Source of the DNA: Desulfobulbaceae bacterium DB1
GTDB taxonomy: Bacteria > Desulfobacterota > Desulfobulbia > Desulfobulbales > SURF-16
Assembly: GCA_001914235.1 (NCBI GenBank)
Contig: MQUF01000026.1
Location: forward strand, 62,001-126,000
Length of the DNA: 64,000 nt
Direction of reading: 5' to 3'
The translations under genes and the position numbers were made by a program. Positions 52,512 through 59,846 of the stretch are shown one piece after another (the first letter of the stretch is position 1; each line of letters starts with the position of its first letter). Under the pieces are notes generated by a model, which was not told the origin of the DNA, did not search any database, and saw only the letters and a list, made by a program, of their open reading frames with translations.

Positions 52512-52817
52512 TGCTTCACCTCTTTCAGCCTTTTGCGAGCCATACCCATTTCTTTCTTCGGGATTTTCTGCGATTTCTTAATAAAGGAGTGGAGAATAAC
52601 AACCTCTTTCCCCTTCACAGTACAAAAGTCCCTCCTGCCCCTTGGCCCTGATTTCAAAGAGTCCTTCACCAAGGGACTTTGTATATGGCGCACCTAAAGC
52701 AGGGCCAAATTCTTGTATTATTTCAGCAATATGTAAAAAATCAGCCAAAATCCCCTTGGGAAATGCCAATGTTGCGGCTTCGACCTTTCGGTCGCAAAAT
52801 GATACTTTCCATTTCAT
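52508..52817 (-). pseudogene. HigB/Gp49-family toxin, frameshifted
   Basis: The N-terminal part reads MKWKVSFCDRKVEAATLAF through GLFEIRAKGQEG in one frame, and the C-terminal part reads FCTVKGKEVVILHSFIKKSQ to the antitoxin overlap in another. The family sequence would continue from GQEG to the FYCTV strand with about four more residues, so a small deletion plus frameshift near 52628-52635 has broken the gene. The first frame ends early at 52578. Both halves are otherwise well conserved, so the damage is recent, or is a sequencing error. Confidence 0.75.
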
Positions 52818-52837
52818 AATTAAAGGTTATCATTTTA

Positions 52838-52849
52838 GACAACATTGTC
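52838..52849 (-). promoter_or_regulatory. Palindrome upstream of higBA
   Basis: GACAACATTGTC has perfect GACAA/TTGTC arms. It overlaps a TTGACA (52851-52846, minus strand) but I see no matching -10 at standard spacing. A candidate HigA operator. Confidence 0.35.
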
Positions 52850-52946
52850 AATCCCATCTTTTTAAATCGTTGAAAAGATACGAAATGGAGACAACGCACA
52901 TCTTTTTATTCTGGCTCCCGGCCCCTGACTCCGGTATTCTAATCGC

Positions 52947-53755
52947 ATGAAAGGACTCACCCATCTCATACCGGACCACGCCGATGTCCTGACATCCTTC
53001 GGGGCGCCCGCGGAACCGGCCATCAACCGCGCCTTCAGCGTGCTGGTGTGGAATATCCACAAGGCCAAGAAGACCGGCTGGGCCACTGATTTCCCACGGC
53101 TCACCCTGGGCAAGGATCTGGTGCTGCTGCAGGAGGTTTTTCTCCGGCCCGCCATGCTGCGCATGCTGCTGCAGTCCCCCGGTCTGCGCTGGGACCTGGC
53201 CGCCGGCTTTACCCGGCGTCTGCATGACATTGACGTCGGCGTGATGACCGGCAGTCGGGCCGAACCCACGGATCTGTTTTTTCTCCGTTCCCCCTTCCAT
53301 GAGCCGGTGGTGCGGCTGCCGAAAATGGCCATCGGCACCAGATACCGTCTGGCCCAATGCGAGCGGGAACTGCTGGTGCTCAATGTCCATGCCATCAATT
53401 TTGTCAGGATCAACAAATTCAAGCACCAGATGCGCCAGCTTGAAAAAGAAATTGACGCGCATGACGGACCTGTTCTGCTGGCCGGCGACTTCAACACCTG
53501 GCTGGCCAGCCGCACCGCCTTCCTCCAGGACATGACCGCAAACCTCTGCATGGACCTGGCGATTTTCGAGCCTGATCGTCGCTCCCGCTGCCTGGGCCGC
53601 GCTCTGGATCATGTTTTTGTCAAGGGACTGAAAATTGTTTCCGCCTCCTGTCATTACGACATTCTCAGCTCCGACCACCAGCCCCTGGAACTGGTGCTGG
53701 AGGGGACAAACGGAGGAAGTCGGGAGTCAGGGGTCAGGAGTCAGGAGAAAGAACA

Positions 53756-53759
<4 letters not shown>
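52947..53759 (+). CDS. Endonuclease/exonuclease/phosphatase (EEP) family hydrolase
   Basis: A 270-residue EEP-superfamily phosphodiesterase with the canonical residues: Asn in VWNIHKAK near 36, Glu in VLLQEVFL near 62, His in LNVHAINF near 150, Asp-x-Asn in LAGDFNTW near 183, Asp in RALDHVFV near 220 and Ser-Asp-His in SSDHQPLE near 242. The substrate may be DNA, a lipid or a nucleotide. The native protein probably ended near LEGTNGG; the final ~13 residues (SRESGVRSQEKEQ) come from a heptamer array. Its stop overlaps the GTG start of the next gene. Confidence 0.88.
53719..53747. repeat. Heptamer array, left arm of a gene-containing hairpin
   Basis: Four units of TCAGGAG type (TCGGGAG, TCAGGGG, TCAGGAG, TCAGGAG). 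The last AGGAG (53743-53747) is eight bases before the GTG start of the four-helix-bundle gene and appears to be its ribosome-binding site. The array also encodes the C-terminus of the EEP hydrolase. Confidence 0.9.
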
Positions 53760-54204
<445 letters not shown>

Positions 54205-54303
54205 TTGTAACTTACTTTTTTTATGTCAGAGGGTGCTGGTGGGAAAGTATTGTCGTTGTCAGCGTGAACACGATGTATTACAATGTGCTCAGGAGGTGCT
54301 TTT

Positions 54304-54570
54304 ATGACAACTACTACTATTAGTGTACGATTGCCGAAGGAGTTGGCGGAACAGTTGACGTCACTTGCTCAATCGACCAAGAGGACTAAATCTTTTTGTG
54401 CTGTTGAGGCGATAAAAAATTATGTGAGGCAAGAGGCCTGGCAGGTTGAAGCAATCGAGGAAGGCCTCAAAAGTGCTGATGCCGGCAGAATGATCACCCA
54501 TGAAGATGTTAAAAATTGGGTGATAAGCTGGAACACCTCTCTTGAGAAAGAACTGCCCGGATGCAAGTAA
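54304..54570 (+). CDS. Ribbon-helix-helix antitoxin
   Basis: An 88-residue protein with an N-terminal ribbon-helix-helix (TTISVRLPKELAEQLTSLAQ, then STKRTKSFCAVEAIKNYV) typical of CopG/ParD-like antitoxins and a C-terminal toxin-binding tail. AGGAGGTG precedes ATG 54304; an upstream in-frame ATG at 54283 is less likely. It overlaps the toxin gene by ten bases. TGTATTACA just upstream is a near-palindrome that may be its operator. Confidence 0.88.
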   Translation: MTTTTISVRLPKELAEQLTSLAQSTKRTKSFCAVEAIKNYVRQEAWQVEAIEEGLKSADAGRMITHEDVKNWVISWNTSLEKELPGCK

Positions 54571-54839
54571 GGTGGACAGAGCAAGCCATAGCCGACCTCC
54601 AGTCTCTCCGCGCACACATTGAGAGAGATAAACCCCGGGCCGCTAAAAAATTTGTTCTAAGAATTATAAGTATTGTGGAAAATGATTTGGTTTTGCAGCC
54701 TGGGATGGGCAGACCGGGTAGAAAAACCGGAACCAAGGAACTGATTGTCACCGGGACTCCATATTTTATTCCATATCGTATAAAGGATAATTGGTTGGAA
54801 ATAATCAGGGTGCTGCATGGGGCAATGAAGTGGCCTTAG
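54561..54839 (+). CDS. ParE/RelE-family toxin
   Basis: A 92-residue RelE/ParE-superfamily toxin: VRWTEQAIADLQSLRAHIER at the N-terminus, then PGMGRPGRKTGTKELIVTGT and the C-terminal YFIPYRIKDNWLEIIRVLHG strand pair with the Arg and His of the family. The lack of the RelE catalytic Lys cluster and the RHH partner favour the ParE (gyrase poison) side, an inference. It is intact and coupled to its antitoxin. Confidence 0.9.
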   Translation: MQVRWTEQAIADLQSLRAHIERDKPRAAKKFVLRIISIVENDLVLQPGMGRPGRKTGTKELIVTGTPYFIPYRIKDNWLEIIRVLHGAMKWP

Positions 54840-54919
54840 AGAGATTTAGGAGCCGCTTGCAAGAGTTTCTCCACTATGTCCCTTCGAACATTTCTTTTGC
54901 GGTTATAACGCAAAGTGGG

Positions 54920-55064
54920 GTAGGGCGGGCGGGAATCCTTTCCCGCCGAAAAGGCTGTCGGCATAGGAATGCCGACCTGCTCTCCGTCTTCCCGGCGGTT
55001 GTAGATGGTAGGGCGGGAATCCTTTCCCGCCGAAATTGATGTCGGCATAGGAATGCCGACCTAC
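54920..55064. repeat. Two REP-like double-hairpin units
   Basis: Units at 54920-54979 and 55008-55064, both opposite in orientation to the cluster at 48819, separated by the same type of linker (TCTCCGTCTTCCCGGCGGTT). They fill the space between the convergent parE-like and PIN genes. A short CTCCTGA run follows at 55066-55083, reaching the stop of the PIN gene. Confidence 0.9.
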
Positions 55065-55078
55065 GTCTGACTCCTGAC

Positions 55079-55504
55079 TCACTCTTCTCTCAGCGCTGCC
55101 AGGGCGTTGAGGAGCTCGCCCGGTTCATATGCCGGCAGCAGACTCTTGTTGAAGTCCGTGATATTTCTTGTGACGATATATTGTGCGCCGGCATTGCGCG
55201 CTGCTTCATGAATAACCGCATCTTCAAAATCATTGAACGCGGCATCACAGGCTTTTTCAAGGACAATTCTATTAACCGGCGCTATCACGAATAATGAAAG
55301 AAGCGACTGGATGTGGAGGGAGGCCGCTTTTTTACCAAGGGCTTTGGCGGCGAGGTAATGAATGGTTGTTATTGTTGTCGCGCAGACGAAACCAATAATT
55401 TCAGACTGTTCGACCTTGCAGAGCAAAATCGATGCATCCCGTGAAAATGGTTCCCTGTCCAACAAAACATCCAGAATAACATTGGTGTCAAAGAGGATTT
55501 TCAT
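55079..55504 (-). CDS. PIN-domain (VapC-like) ribonuclease toxin
   Basis: A 141-residue PIN domain. Acidic active-site residues are Asp6 in LFDTNVILDVL, Glu near 49 region and the Asp pair in FNDFEDAVIHEAA near 92, followed by IVTRNITDF near 112. It is longer than classical VapC and matches the PIN_3 type that pairs with DUF6364 antitoxins. The start overlaps the antitoxin stop by four bases. It would cleave RNA when free of antitoxin. Confidence 0.88.
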   Translation of the reverse strand: MKILFDTNVILDVLLDREPFSRDASILLCKVEQSEIIGFVCATTITTIHYLAAKALGKKAASLHIQSLLSLFVIAPVNRIVLEKACDAAFNDFEDAVIHEAARNAGAQYIVTRNITDFNKSLLPAYEPGELLNALAALREE

Positions 55505-55743
55505 AAATATTTTTCTTCCAGATATTTTTTATAGTCCACCTCCCGTATTTTCCCGCCTTTCAGCGAGCCCTTGAGGGATTTGACTGTCGGGGTTAATTCC
55601 TGTTCGGTTTGTATTTTCTCGTTTTTAATAATTTCAAATAAATCCGCAACAAGCCGTGATACGGACTTTCCGGTCCGGGCGGAATATTTTTTGGCCGACG
55701 TAATGAGATTTTCATCCATGCGCAATGTTAACTTTGTGTTCAT
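55501..55743 (-). CDS. DUF6364-family antitoxin
   Basis: An 80-residue protein with a ribbon-helix-helix-like N-terminus (TKLTLRMDENLITSAKKYSA, then RTGKSVSRLVADLFEII) and a basic C-terminal tail. This architecture is typical of DUF6364 antitoxins preceding PIN toxins. AAGGAGG lies seven bases before the ATG. A good promoter and an inverted repeat lie immediately upstream. Confidence 0.85.
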   Translation of the reverse strand: MNTKLTLRMDENLITSAKKYSARTGKSVSRLVADLFEIIKNEKIQTEQELTPTVKSLKGSLKGGKIREVDYKKYLEEKYL

Positions 55744-55758
55744 AACAGCCTCCTTTTT

Positions 55759-55808
55759 ATGGCGTACACTTTATATTATTTTATACGTCATCCTGGGGTA
55801 CGAGTCAA
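55759..55808 (-). promoter_or_regulatory. Promoter and operator of the DUF6364-PIN module
   Basis: On the minus strand TTGACT (55808-55803), 17 bases, TATAAA (55785-55780): a good sigma-70 promoter. Arms TACGTCAT (55784-55791) and ATGGCGTA (55759-55766) are complementary at seven of eight positions and straddle the -10, as expected of an autorepressor site. Confidence 0.7.
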
Positions 55809-55967
55809 TAAGTACCGTAATGAGCAGACCACGTTTTTACCCGGTAAAACAGACAGGCTCCTGCTGCGCCCGTAACCCGGCAGCTGCGGGGTGCTGGGTA
55901 GTTTACCTGATTTCAAGTCAGTTGCCGGCATGCCGAAATTTCTCTTTGCCGCGGATTAATATGCTGG
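55809..55967. other. Spacer between divergent TA modules, no gene seen
   Basis: This stretch contains a GC-rich imperfect palindrome (GCTCCTGCTGCGCC..GGCAGCTGCGGGGTGC near 55857-55897) but no coding frame with family features. I could not fold it into a tRNA. TTTGCC (55945-55950) and TATTAT (55968-55973), 17 bases apart, may be the ccdA promoter. Confidence 0.4.
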
Positions 55968-55971
55968 TATT

Positions 55972-55996
55972 ATATGCGCATAAAACATGCGCATAT
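55972..55996 (+). promoter_or_regulatory. Perfect inverted repeat before ccdA
   Basis: ATATGCGCAT and ATGCGCATAT are perfect 10-bp arms around AAAAC. The repeat overlaps a candidate -10 (TATTAT, 55968-55973) and ends just before the ccdA ribosome-binding site GGAGG. It is a strong candidate for the CcdAB autorepression site. Confidence 0.75.
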
Positions 55997-56006
55997 GGAG
56001 GTAGCA

Positions 56007-56255
56007 ATGCAAGCAATACTCGCCAGGCCGGATGCTCCCAAAAAATCAACGAATCTCAGCATTAACAGCGAACTCCTCCGGTTGGCCAAGGAAAACCATA
56101 TTAATCTTTCGCAAACCCTTGAACAGCGTCTTGCCGAAATGCTGCGTGAGGAACAATCGCGAAAATGGCTTGAAGAAAATCATGATGCAATCGAGGCGTA
56201 TAACTCCCGTATTGCAACTGCCGGGGCTTTCAGTGACGGATTGAGGTGCTTCTGA
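56007..56255 (+). CDS. ccdA: CcdA-family antitoxin
   Basis: An 82-residue antitoxin. The N-terminal ribbon-helix-helix (KKSTNLSINSELLRLAKENH, then INLSQTLEQRL) is followed by the CcdB-binding tail with the family sequence RKWLEENHDAIEAYNSRI, close to the F-plasmid CcdA C-terminus. ATG 56007 lies five bases after GGAGG; an upstream ATG at 55974 is within the operator. The stop overlaps the ccdB start by one base. Confidence 0.92.
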   Translation: MQAILARPDAPKKSTNLSINSELLRLAKENHINLSQTLEQRLAEMLREEQSRKWLEENHDAIEAYNSRIATAGAFSDGLRCF

Positions 56256-56569
56256 TGGCACAATTTGACGTTTATGAAAATTCAAACCCGGACACGAAAA
56301 AAACCGTACCATATTTGCTCGATGTGCAAGCCGATTTGCTTGCCGGCCTGGCGACTCATGTCGTCGTACCCCTCGTGCCCGTTTCCGTCATGGGGAAGGC
56401 GGCAAGGCATCTCAACCCGGTATTTGACATCAAAAAGACACATGTCGTGATGTCCACCGCGGAACTTGCCGGTGTGCCGGTAAAAATCCTGGGAGAAAAA
56501 GTAACGTCATTGATCGACAGCAGAAACGAAATTATCGGCGCGCTGGATTTTTTATTCACCGGCTATTGA
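56255..56569 (+). CDS. ccdB: CcdB-family DNA gyrase toxin
   Basis: A 104-residue CcdB, which traps DNA gyrase on cleaved DNA. It starts MAQFDVYENSNPDTKKTVPY, the family N-terminus, and continues with VVVPLVPVSVMGKAARHLNP. In CcdB the last residues (Trp-Gly-Ile) contact gyrase; here the end is FLFTGY, so that contact is altered. ATG 56255 overlaps the ccdA stop. The next gene starts ten bases later on the same strand. Confidence 0.92.
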   Translation: MAQFDVYENSNPDTKKTVPYLLDVQADLLAGLATHVVVPLVPVSVMGKAARHLNPVFDIKKTHVVMSTAELAGVPVKILGEKVTSLIDSRNEIIGALDFLFTGY

Positions 56570-56579
56570 GGCATGGACA

Positions 56580-57839
56580 ATGATGTACGAAAACATTTCC
56601 GAACTGCTTAAACAAATTGCCTTGGGCGAAGACTCTGTTCTTGAACTCAAGGCGGTGGAATTCAGCGGAAACAAAGTTGTCGGCCCACACAGGGATGGCA
56701 TGGCAGACGAACTGGCGGCCATGGCGAATACGACATCCGGCATCATTGTGCTGGGGGTTGATGACAAGAGCAAAGAGATTCGAGGGATACCGCCGGAGAA
56801 ACTTGACATGGTTGAAGGCTGGCTTCGTTCCATTTGCAACGACTCGATTGATCCTCCCTTGGATTGCGTCATTCGCAAACTAATTGTGCCCGATCAACGA
56901 GATGGTGAGAAAACTATCCTGCGAATAGACGTGCCCCGTAGTCTGTTCGTCCATAAAAGCCCCAATGGCTATTTTCGCCGCCTCGGCAGTTCCAAGCGGG
57001 AGATGAAACCAGATGTGCTGGCCCGGCTCTTCCAGCAACGCAGTCAGGCGCGACTCATCCGCTTCGACGAACAGACGGTTCCGGGGACATCGGTCAATGA
57101 TCTGAATCCCAAGCTGTGGAAGCAATTCAGGACGGTTATCTCGCCGAAAGCGGATATGGAATTTCTTGAAAAGATGAAACTCCTTGCCAAGGACGAAGAC
57201 GGCGCCATGCGGGCAACGGTCAGCGGTATTCTGATGACATCGGACGCGCCAGAGTCTTTTCTGCCCAGCGCGTTTATTCAGGTCGTTTGTTACCGGGGAA
57301 CCGCGCGCAACGCTGCCTATCAACTGGACGCCCGGGATATCACTGGCCCGCTTGATGTGCAGATTCGGGACGCCTGCAAGTTTGTCGAGAGAAACATGCG
57401 GGTCTTTGCCATCAAAGCACCCAACCGGATCGAGACCCCGCAGTTTTCCATGAATGCGGTCTTCGAGGCGGTGGTCAACGCAGTTGCCCATCGCGATTAC
57501 TCCATTTACGGTTCCAAGATCCGCCTGCACCTGTTTGGCGATCGGCTGGAAATATTCTCTCCTGGCGCGATCCCCAACACCATGACCATTGAGAGCATTT
57601 CGGAACGGCAATCGGCACGGAACGAATTAATCAGTTCCTTGCTGGCTCGTTGCCCGATGAACGTAAATGCCATCGGCAGTCAGCGGAACTTTATTATGGA
57701 CAGGCGAGGTGAGGGGGTGCCGATCATCATCATCGAAAGCGAGAAACTGTCGGGCAGGAAACCGGAGTACCTGCTCATCGATGATGCCGAGCTCAAGCTG
57801 ACGATTTTTGCGGCGCCGTCACCCCATGACGATGATTGA
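56580..57839 (+). CDS. AlbA_2 (Schlafen-like) ATP-binding regulator
   Basis: A 419-residue protein with an N-terminal AlbA_2 domain (ELKAVEFSGN near 22, MADELAAMANTTSGIIVLGV near 42-61) and a C-terminal GHKL-type ATPase segment (AVFEAVVNAVAHRDYSIYGS, then RLHLFGDRLEIFSPG). Such proteins are widespread in accessory regions and variously described as transcriptional regulators or defence-associated. A GAGG lies nine bases before the ATG. It starts ten bases after ccdB and its end abuts the Nth-Xth gene, so all four may be one transcript. Confidence 0.88.
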   Translation: MMYENISELLKQIALGEDSVLELKAVEFSGNKVVGPHRDGMADELAAMANTTSGIIVLGVDDKSKEIRGIPPEKLDMVEGWLRSICNDSIDPPLDCVIRKLIVPDQRDGEKTILRIDVPRSLFVHKSPNGYFRRLGSSKREMKPDVLARLFQQRSQARLIRFDEQTVPGTSVNDLNPKLWKQFRTVISPKADMEFLEKMKLLAKDEDGAMRATVSGILMTSDAPESFLPSAFIQVVCYRGTARNAAYQLDARDITGPLDVQIRDACKFVERNMRVFAIKAPNRIETPQFSMNAVFEAVVNAVAHRDYSIYGSKIRLHLFGDRLEIFSPGAIPNTMTIESISERQSARNELISSLLARCPMNVNAIGSQRNFIMDRRGEGVPIIIIESEKLSGRKPEYLLIDDAELKLTIFAAPSPHDDD

Positions 57840-57850
57840 CCCCGACTCCC

Positions 57851-59293
57851 ATGCCATTCAACATCGACCACATTCTCACCATTCTTGCCCATGAGGTGGC
57901 CTCTTACAAGGTGCCGGTGGTGGACCTCATCGCCGTGCAGACCGAGGACCCTTTTCAGGTGCTGACGGCCACCATCCTCTCCGCCCGCACCAAGGACGAA
58001 ACCACCGCCGCTGCCGCGGCCCGCCTTTTTAAAAGAGCCCCGGATATCAAGGCGCTTGCCGCGCTTTCCGAGGAAGAAATCGCCGGTCTCATCTCCCCGG
58101 TGGGTTTTTTCCGCAACAAGGCGACCTATCTGGCCCGGCTGCCCGAAGCGCTCAGCCGGTTCGGCGGAAAAATTCCCGATACGGTGGAGGAGCTTCTTCT
58201 GCTGCCCGGGGTGGGACGAAAAACCGCCAATCTGGTGGTGGCCGTGGCTTTCAAGAAACCGGCCATCTGCGTTGACACCCATGTGCACCGCATCATGAAC
58301 ATCTGGGGGTATGTGCAAACGAAAACGCCCTTTGAAACGGAAATGGCGTTGCGGGCGAAACTGCCGAAGCACCACTGGCTCACGGTCAATTCCATCCTCG
58401 TTGCATTCGGCCAGGGGACCTGCCGGCCGGTGGCGCCCCACTGCGATTCCTGCGTGATCCGCGCGGAATGCCCGCGTATCGGCGTCACGCCGCGCAAGGT
58501 CAGGGACAAGAAAATGCCGGGCAAGAATCTGCTGAAAAAAATGGTATGCTGGAATGTCAACGGCATCCGGGCGTTGGAAAAAAAGGGCTTTGTCGAGCAG
58601 GTCCGGGAGTTCGACGCGGATATCCTGGCGCTGCAGGAAACCAAGGCCCAGGAGGACCAGCTTGGCGCCGCCCTGAAAAATATCGACGGCTATACCTCGT
58701 ACTGGCATTCCGCCGAGCGCAAGGGCTATTCCGGGGTGGCGGTGTACACGAGGATTGCTCCGCTCAAGGTCATGCACGGCATGGGAATCCCGGAATTTGA
58801 CGGGGAGGGACGGGTGCTCACCCTGGAATTTGCCGATTTTTTCCTGGTCAACATCTATTTCCCCAATGCCGGCGAGGGCCTGAAGCGACTTGACTATAAA
58901 CTTTCCTTCAACCGCGCCCTGCAGGATTTTCTTGCCGGGCTTGGCCGCGGCAAGTCGCTGGTGGTGTGCGGCGATTATAATGTGGCGCACCGGGAAATTG
59001 ATCTCGCCAACCCGAAAAGCAATGAGAATAATGCCGGATTCACCGCGGAGGAACGGCGCTGGATGGATGATTTTCTGTCGAGCGGCTTTGTCGACACCTT
59101 CCGCATGTTCACCCCGGCCGGCGGCCATTACACCTGGTGGAGCTACCGGTTCAACGCCCGGGCCAAGGACATCGGCTGGCGCATCGATTATTTCTGCGTG
59201 GATGAAAAAAGCAGGGGGCGAGTGCGGGAGGCGTCAATTCTGAAGGATGTCATGGGCTCGGACCATTGCCCGGTGGGGATTGATTTTGGGTAG
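57851..59293 (+). CDS. Fused endonuclease III - exonuclease III (Nth-Xth)
   Basis: One uninterrupted frame of 480 residues joins two base-excision repair enzymes. Residues ~1-212 are endonuclease III: HhH LLLLPGVGRKTANLVVAVAF with catalytic Lys, Asp in CVDTHVHRI and a full C-x6-C-x2-C-x5-C [4Fe-4S] motif. Residues ~230-480 are exonuclease III: WNVNGIRALEKKGF, LQETKAQEDQ, CGDYNVAHREIDL, TWWSYRFNARAKDIGWRIDY and GSDHCPVG. Both active sites are complete. The glycosylase/AP lyase would leave ends that the AP endonuclease trims. ATG 57851 was chosen over TTG 57836, which overlaps the upstream stop. An internal ATG at 58514 with AGGGA upstream could also yield Xth alone. Confidence 0.93.
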   Translation: MPFNIDHILTILAHEVASYKVPVVDLIAVQTEDPFQVLTATILSARTKDETTAAAAARLFKRAPDIKALAALSEEEIAGLISPVGFFRNKATYLARLPEALSRFGGKIPDTVEELLLLPGVGRKTANLVVAVAFKKPAICVDTHVHRIMNIWGYVQTKTPFETEMALRAKLPKHHWLTVNSILVAFGQGTCRPVAPHCDSCVIRAECPRIGVTPRKVRDKKMPGKNLLKKMVCWNVNGIRALEKKGFVEQVREFDADILALQETKAQEDQLGAALKNIDGYTSYWHSAERKGYSGVAVYTRIAPLKVMHGMGIPEFDGEGRVLTLEFADFFLVNIYFPNAGEGLKRLDYKLSFNRALQDFLAGLGRGKSLVVCGDYNVAHREIDLANPKSNENNAGFTAEERRWMDDFLSSGFVDTFRMFTPAGGHYTWWSYRFNARAKDIGWRIDYFCVDEKSRGRVREASILKDVMGSDHCPVGIDFG

Positions 59294-59592
59294 GAGGCAG
59301 GAGACAGGAGGCAGGAGGCAGGAGTCGGGAGTCAGGAGAGTAGGTCGGCAATCCCTTGCCGACAGGAGAGTAGGTCGGCAATCCCTTGCCGGCAGCCATT
59401 TCGGCGGGAAAGGATTCCCGCCCTACCCCTGAGAGAAGAGTGAGACAGGAGACAGGAGTCAGGAGTCAGGAGTCAGGAGACAGGAGTCGGGAGTCAGGAG
59501 AGTAGGTCGGCAATCCCTTGCCGGCAGCCATTTCGGCGGGAAAGGATTCCCGCCCTACCCCTGAGAGAAGAGTGAGTCAGGAGACAGGAGAC
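59293..59592. repeat. Heptamer arrays interleaved with REP-like units
   Basis: Arrays of GACAGGA/GTCAGGA units at 59293-59340, 59447-59501 and 59574-59592 alternate with REP-like units: a half unit at 59340-59363, full units at 59370-59426 and 59502-59558. The block from 59370 to about 59465 is nearly repeated at 59502-59592, indicating duplication of array plus unit together. It begins at the stop codon of the Nth-Xth gene. Confidence 0.92.
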
Positions 59593-59738
59593 AGAATAAA
59601 AAGGAAAAATCCCTGGATTGATCGTCCCTCTTTAGAGGCAGTTCACTTTTTCCATGCCGACACCAGCAATGGCGGCAAATGATTTCCGTCCTTCTTTTGA
59701 TAAGTTTCTTGCACATTTTCATCCCTTTCAATATTATT

Positions 59739-59799
<61 letters not shown>

Positions 59800-59846
59800 C
59801 CCTTTAATTTCTTCCAACACCTTCGAGAAGATGGTAAATTCATACC

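Noticed and set aside
55840-55900. tRNA-like GC-rich palindrome in the TA island
   Set aside because: I could not arrange acceptor, D, anticodon and T stems. No TTCNANNC T-loop is present at the right distance.
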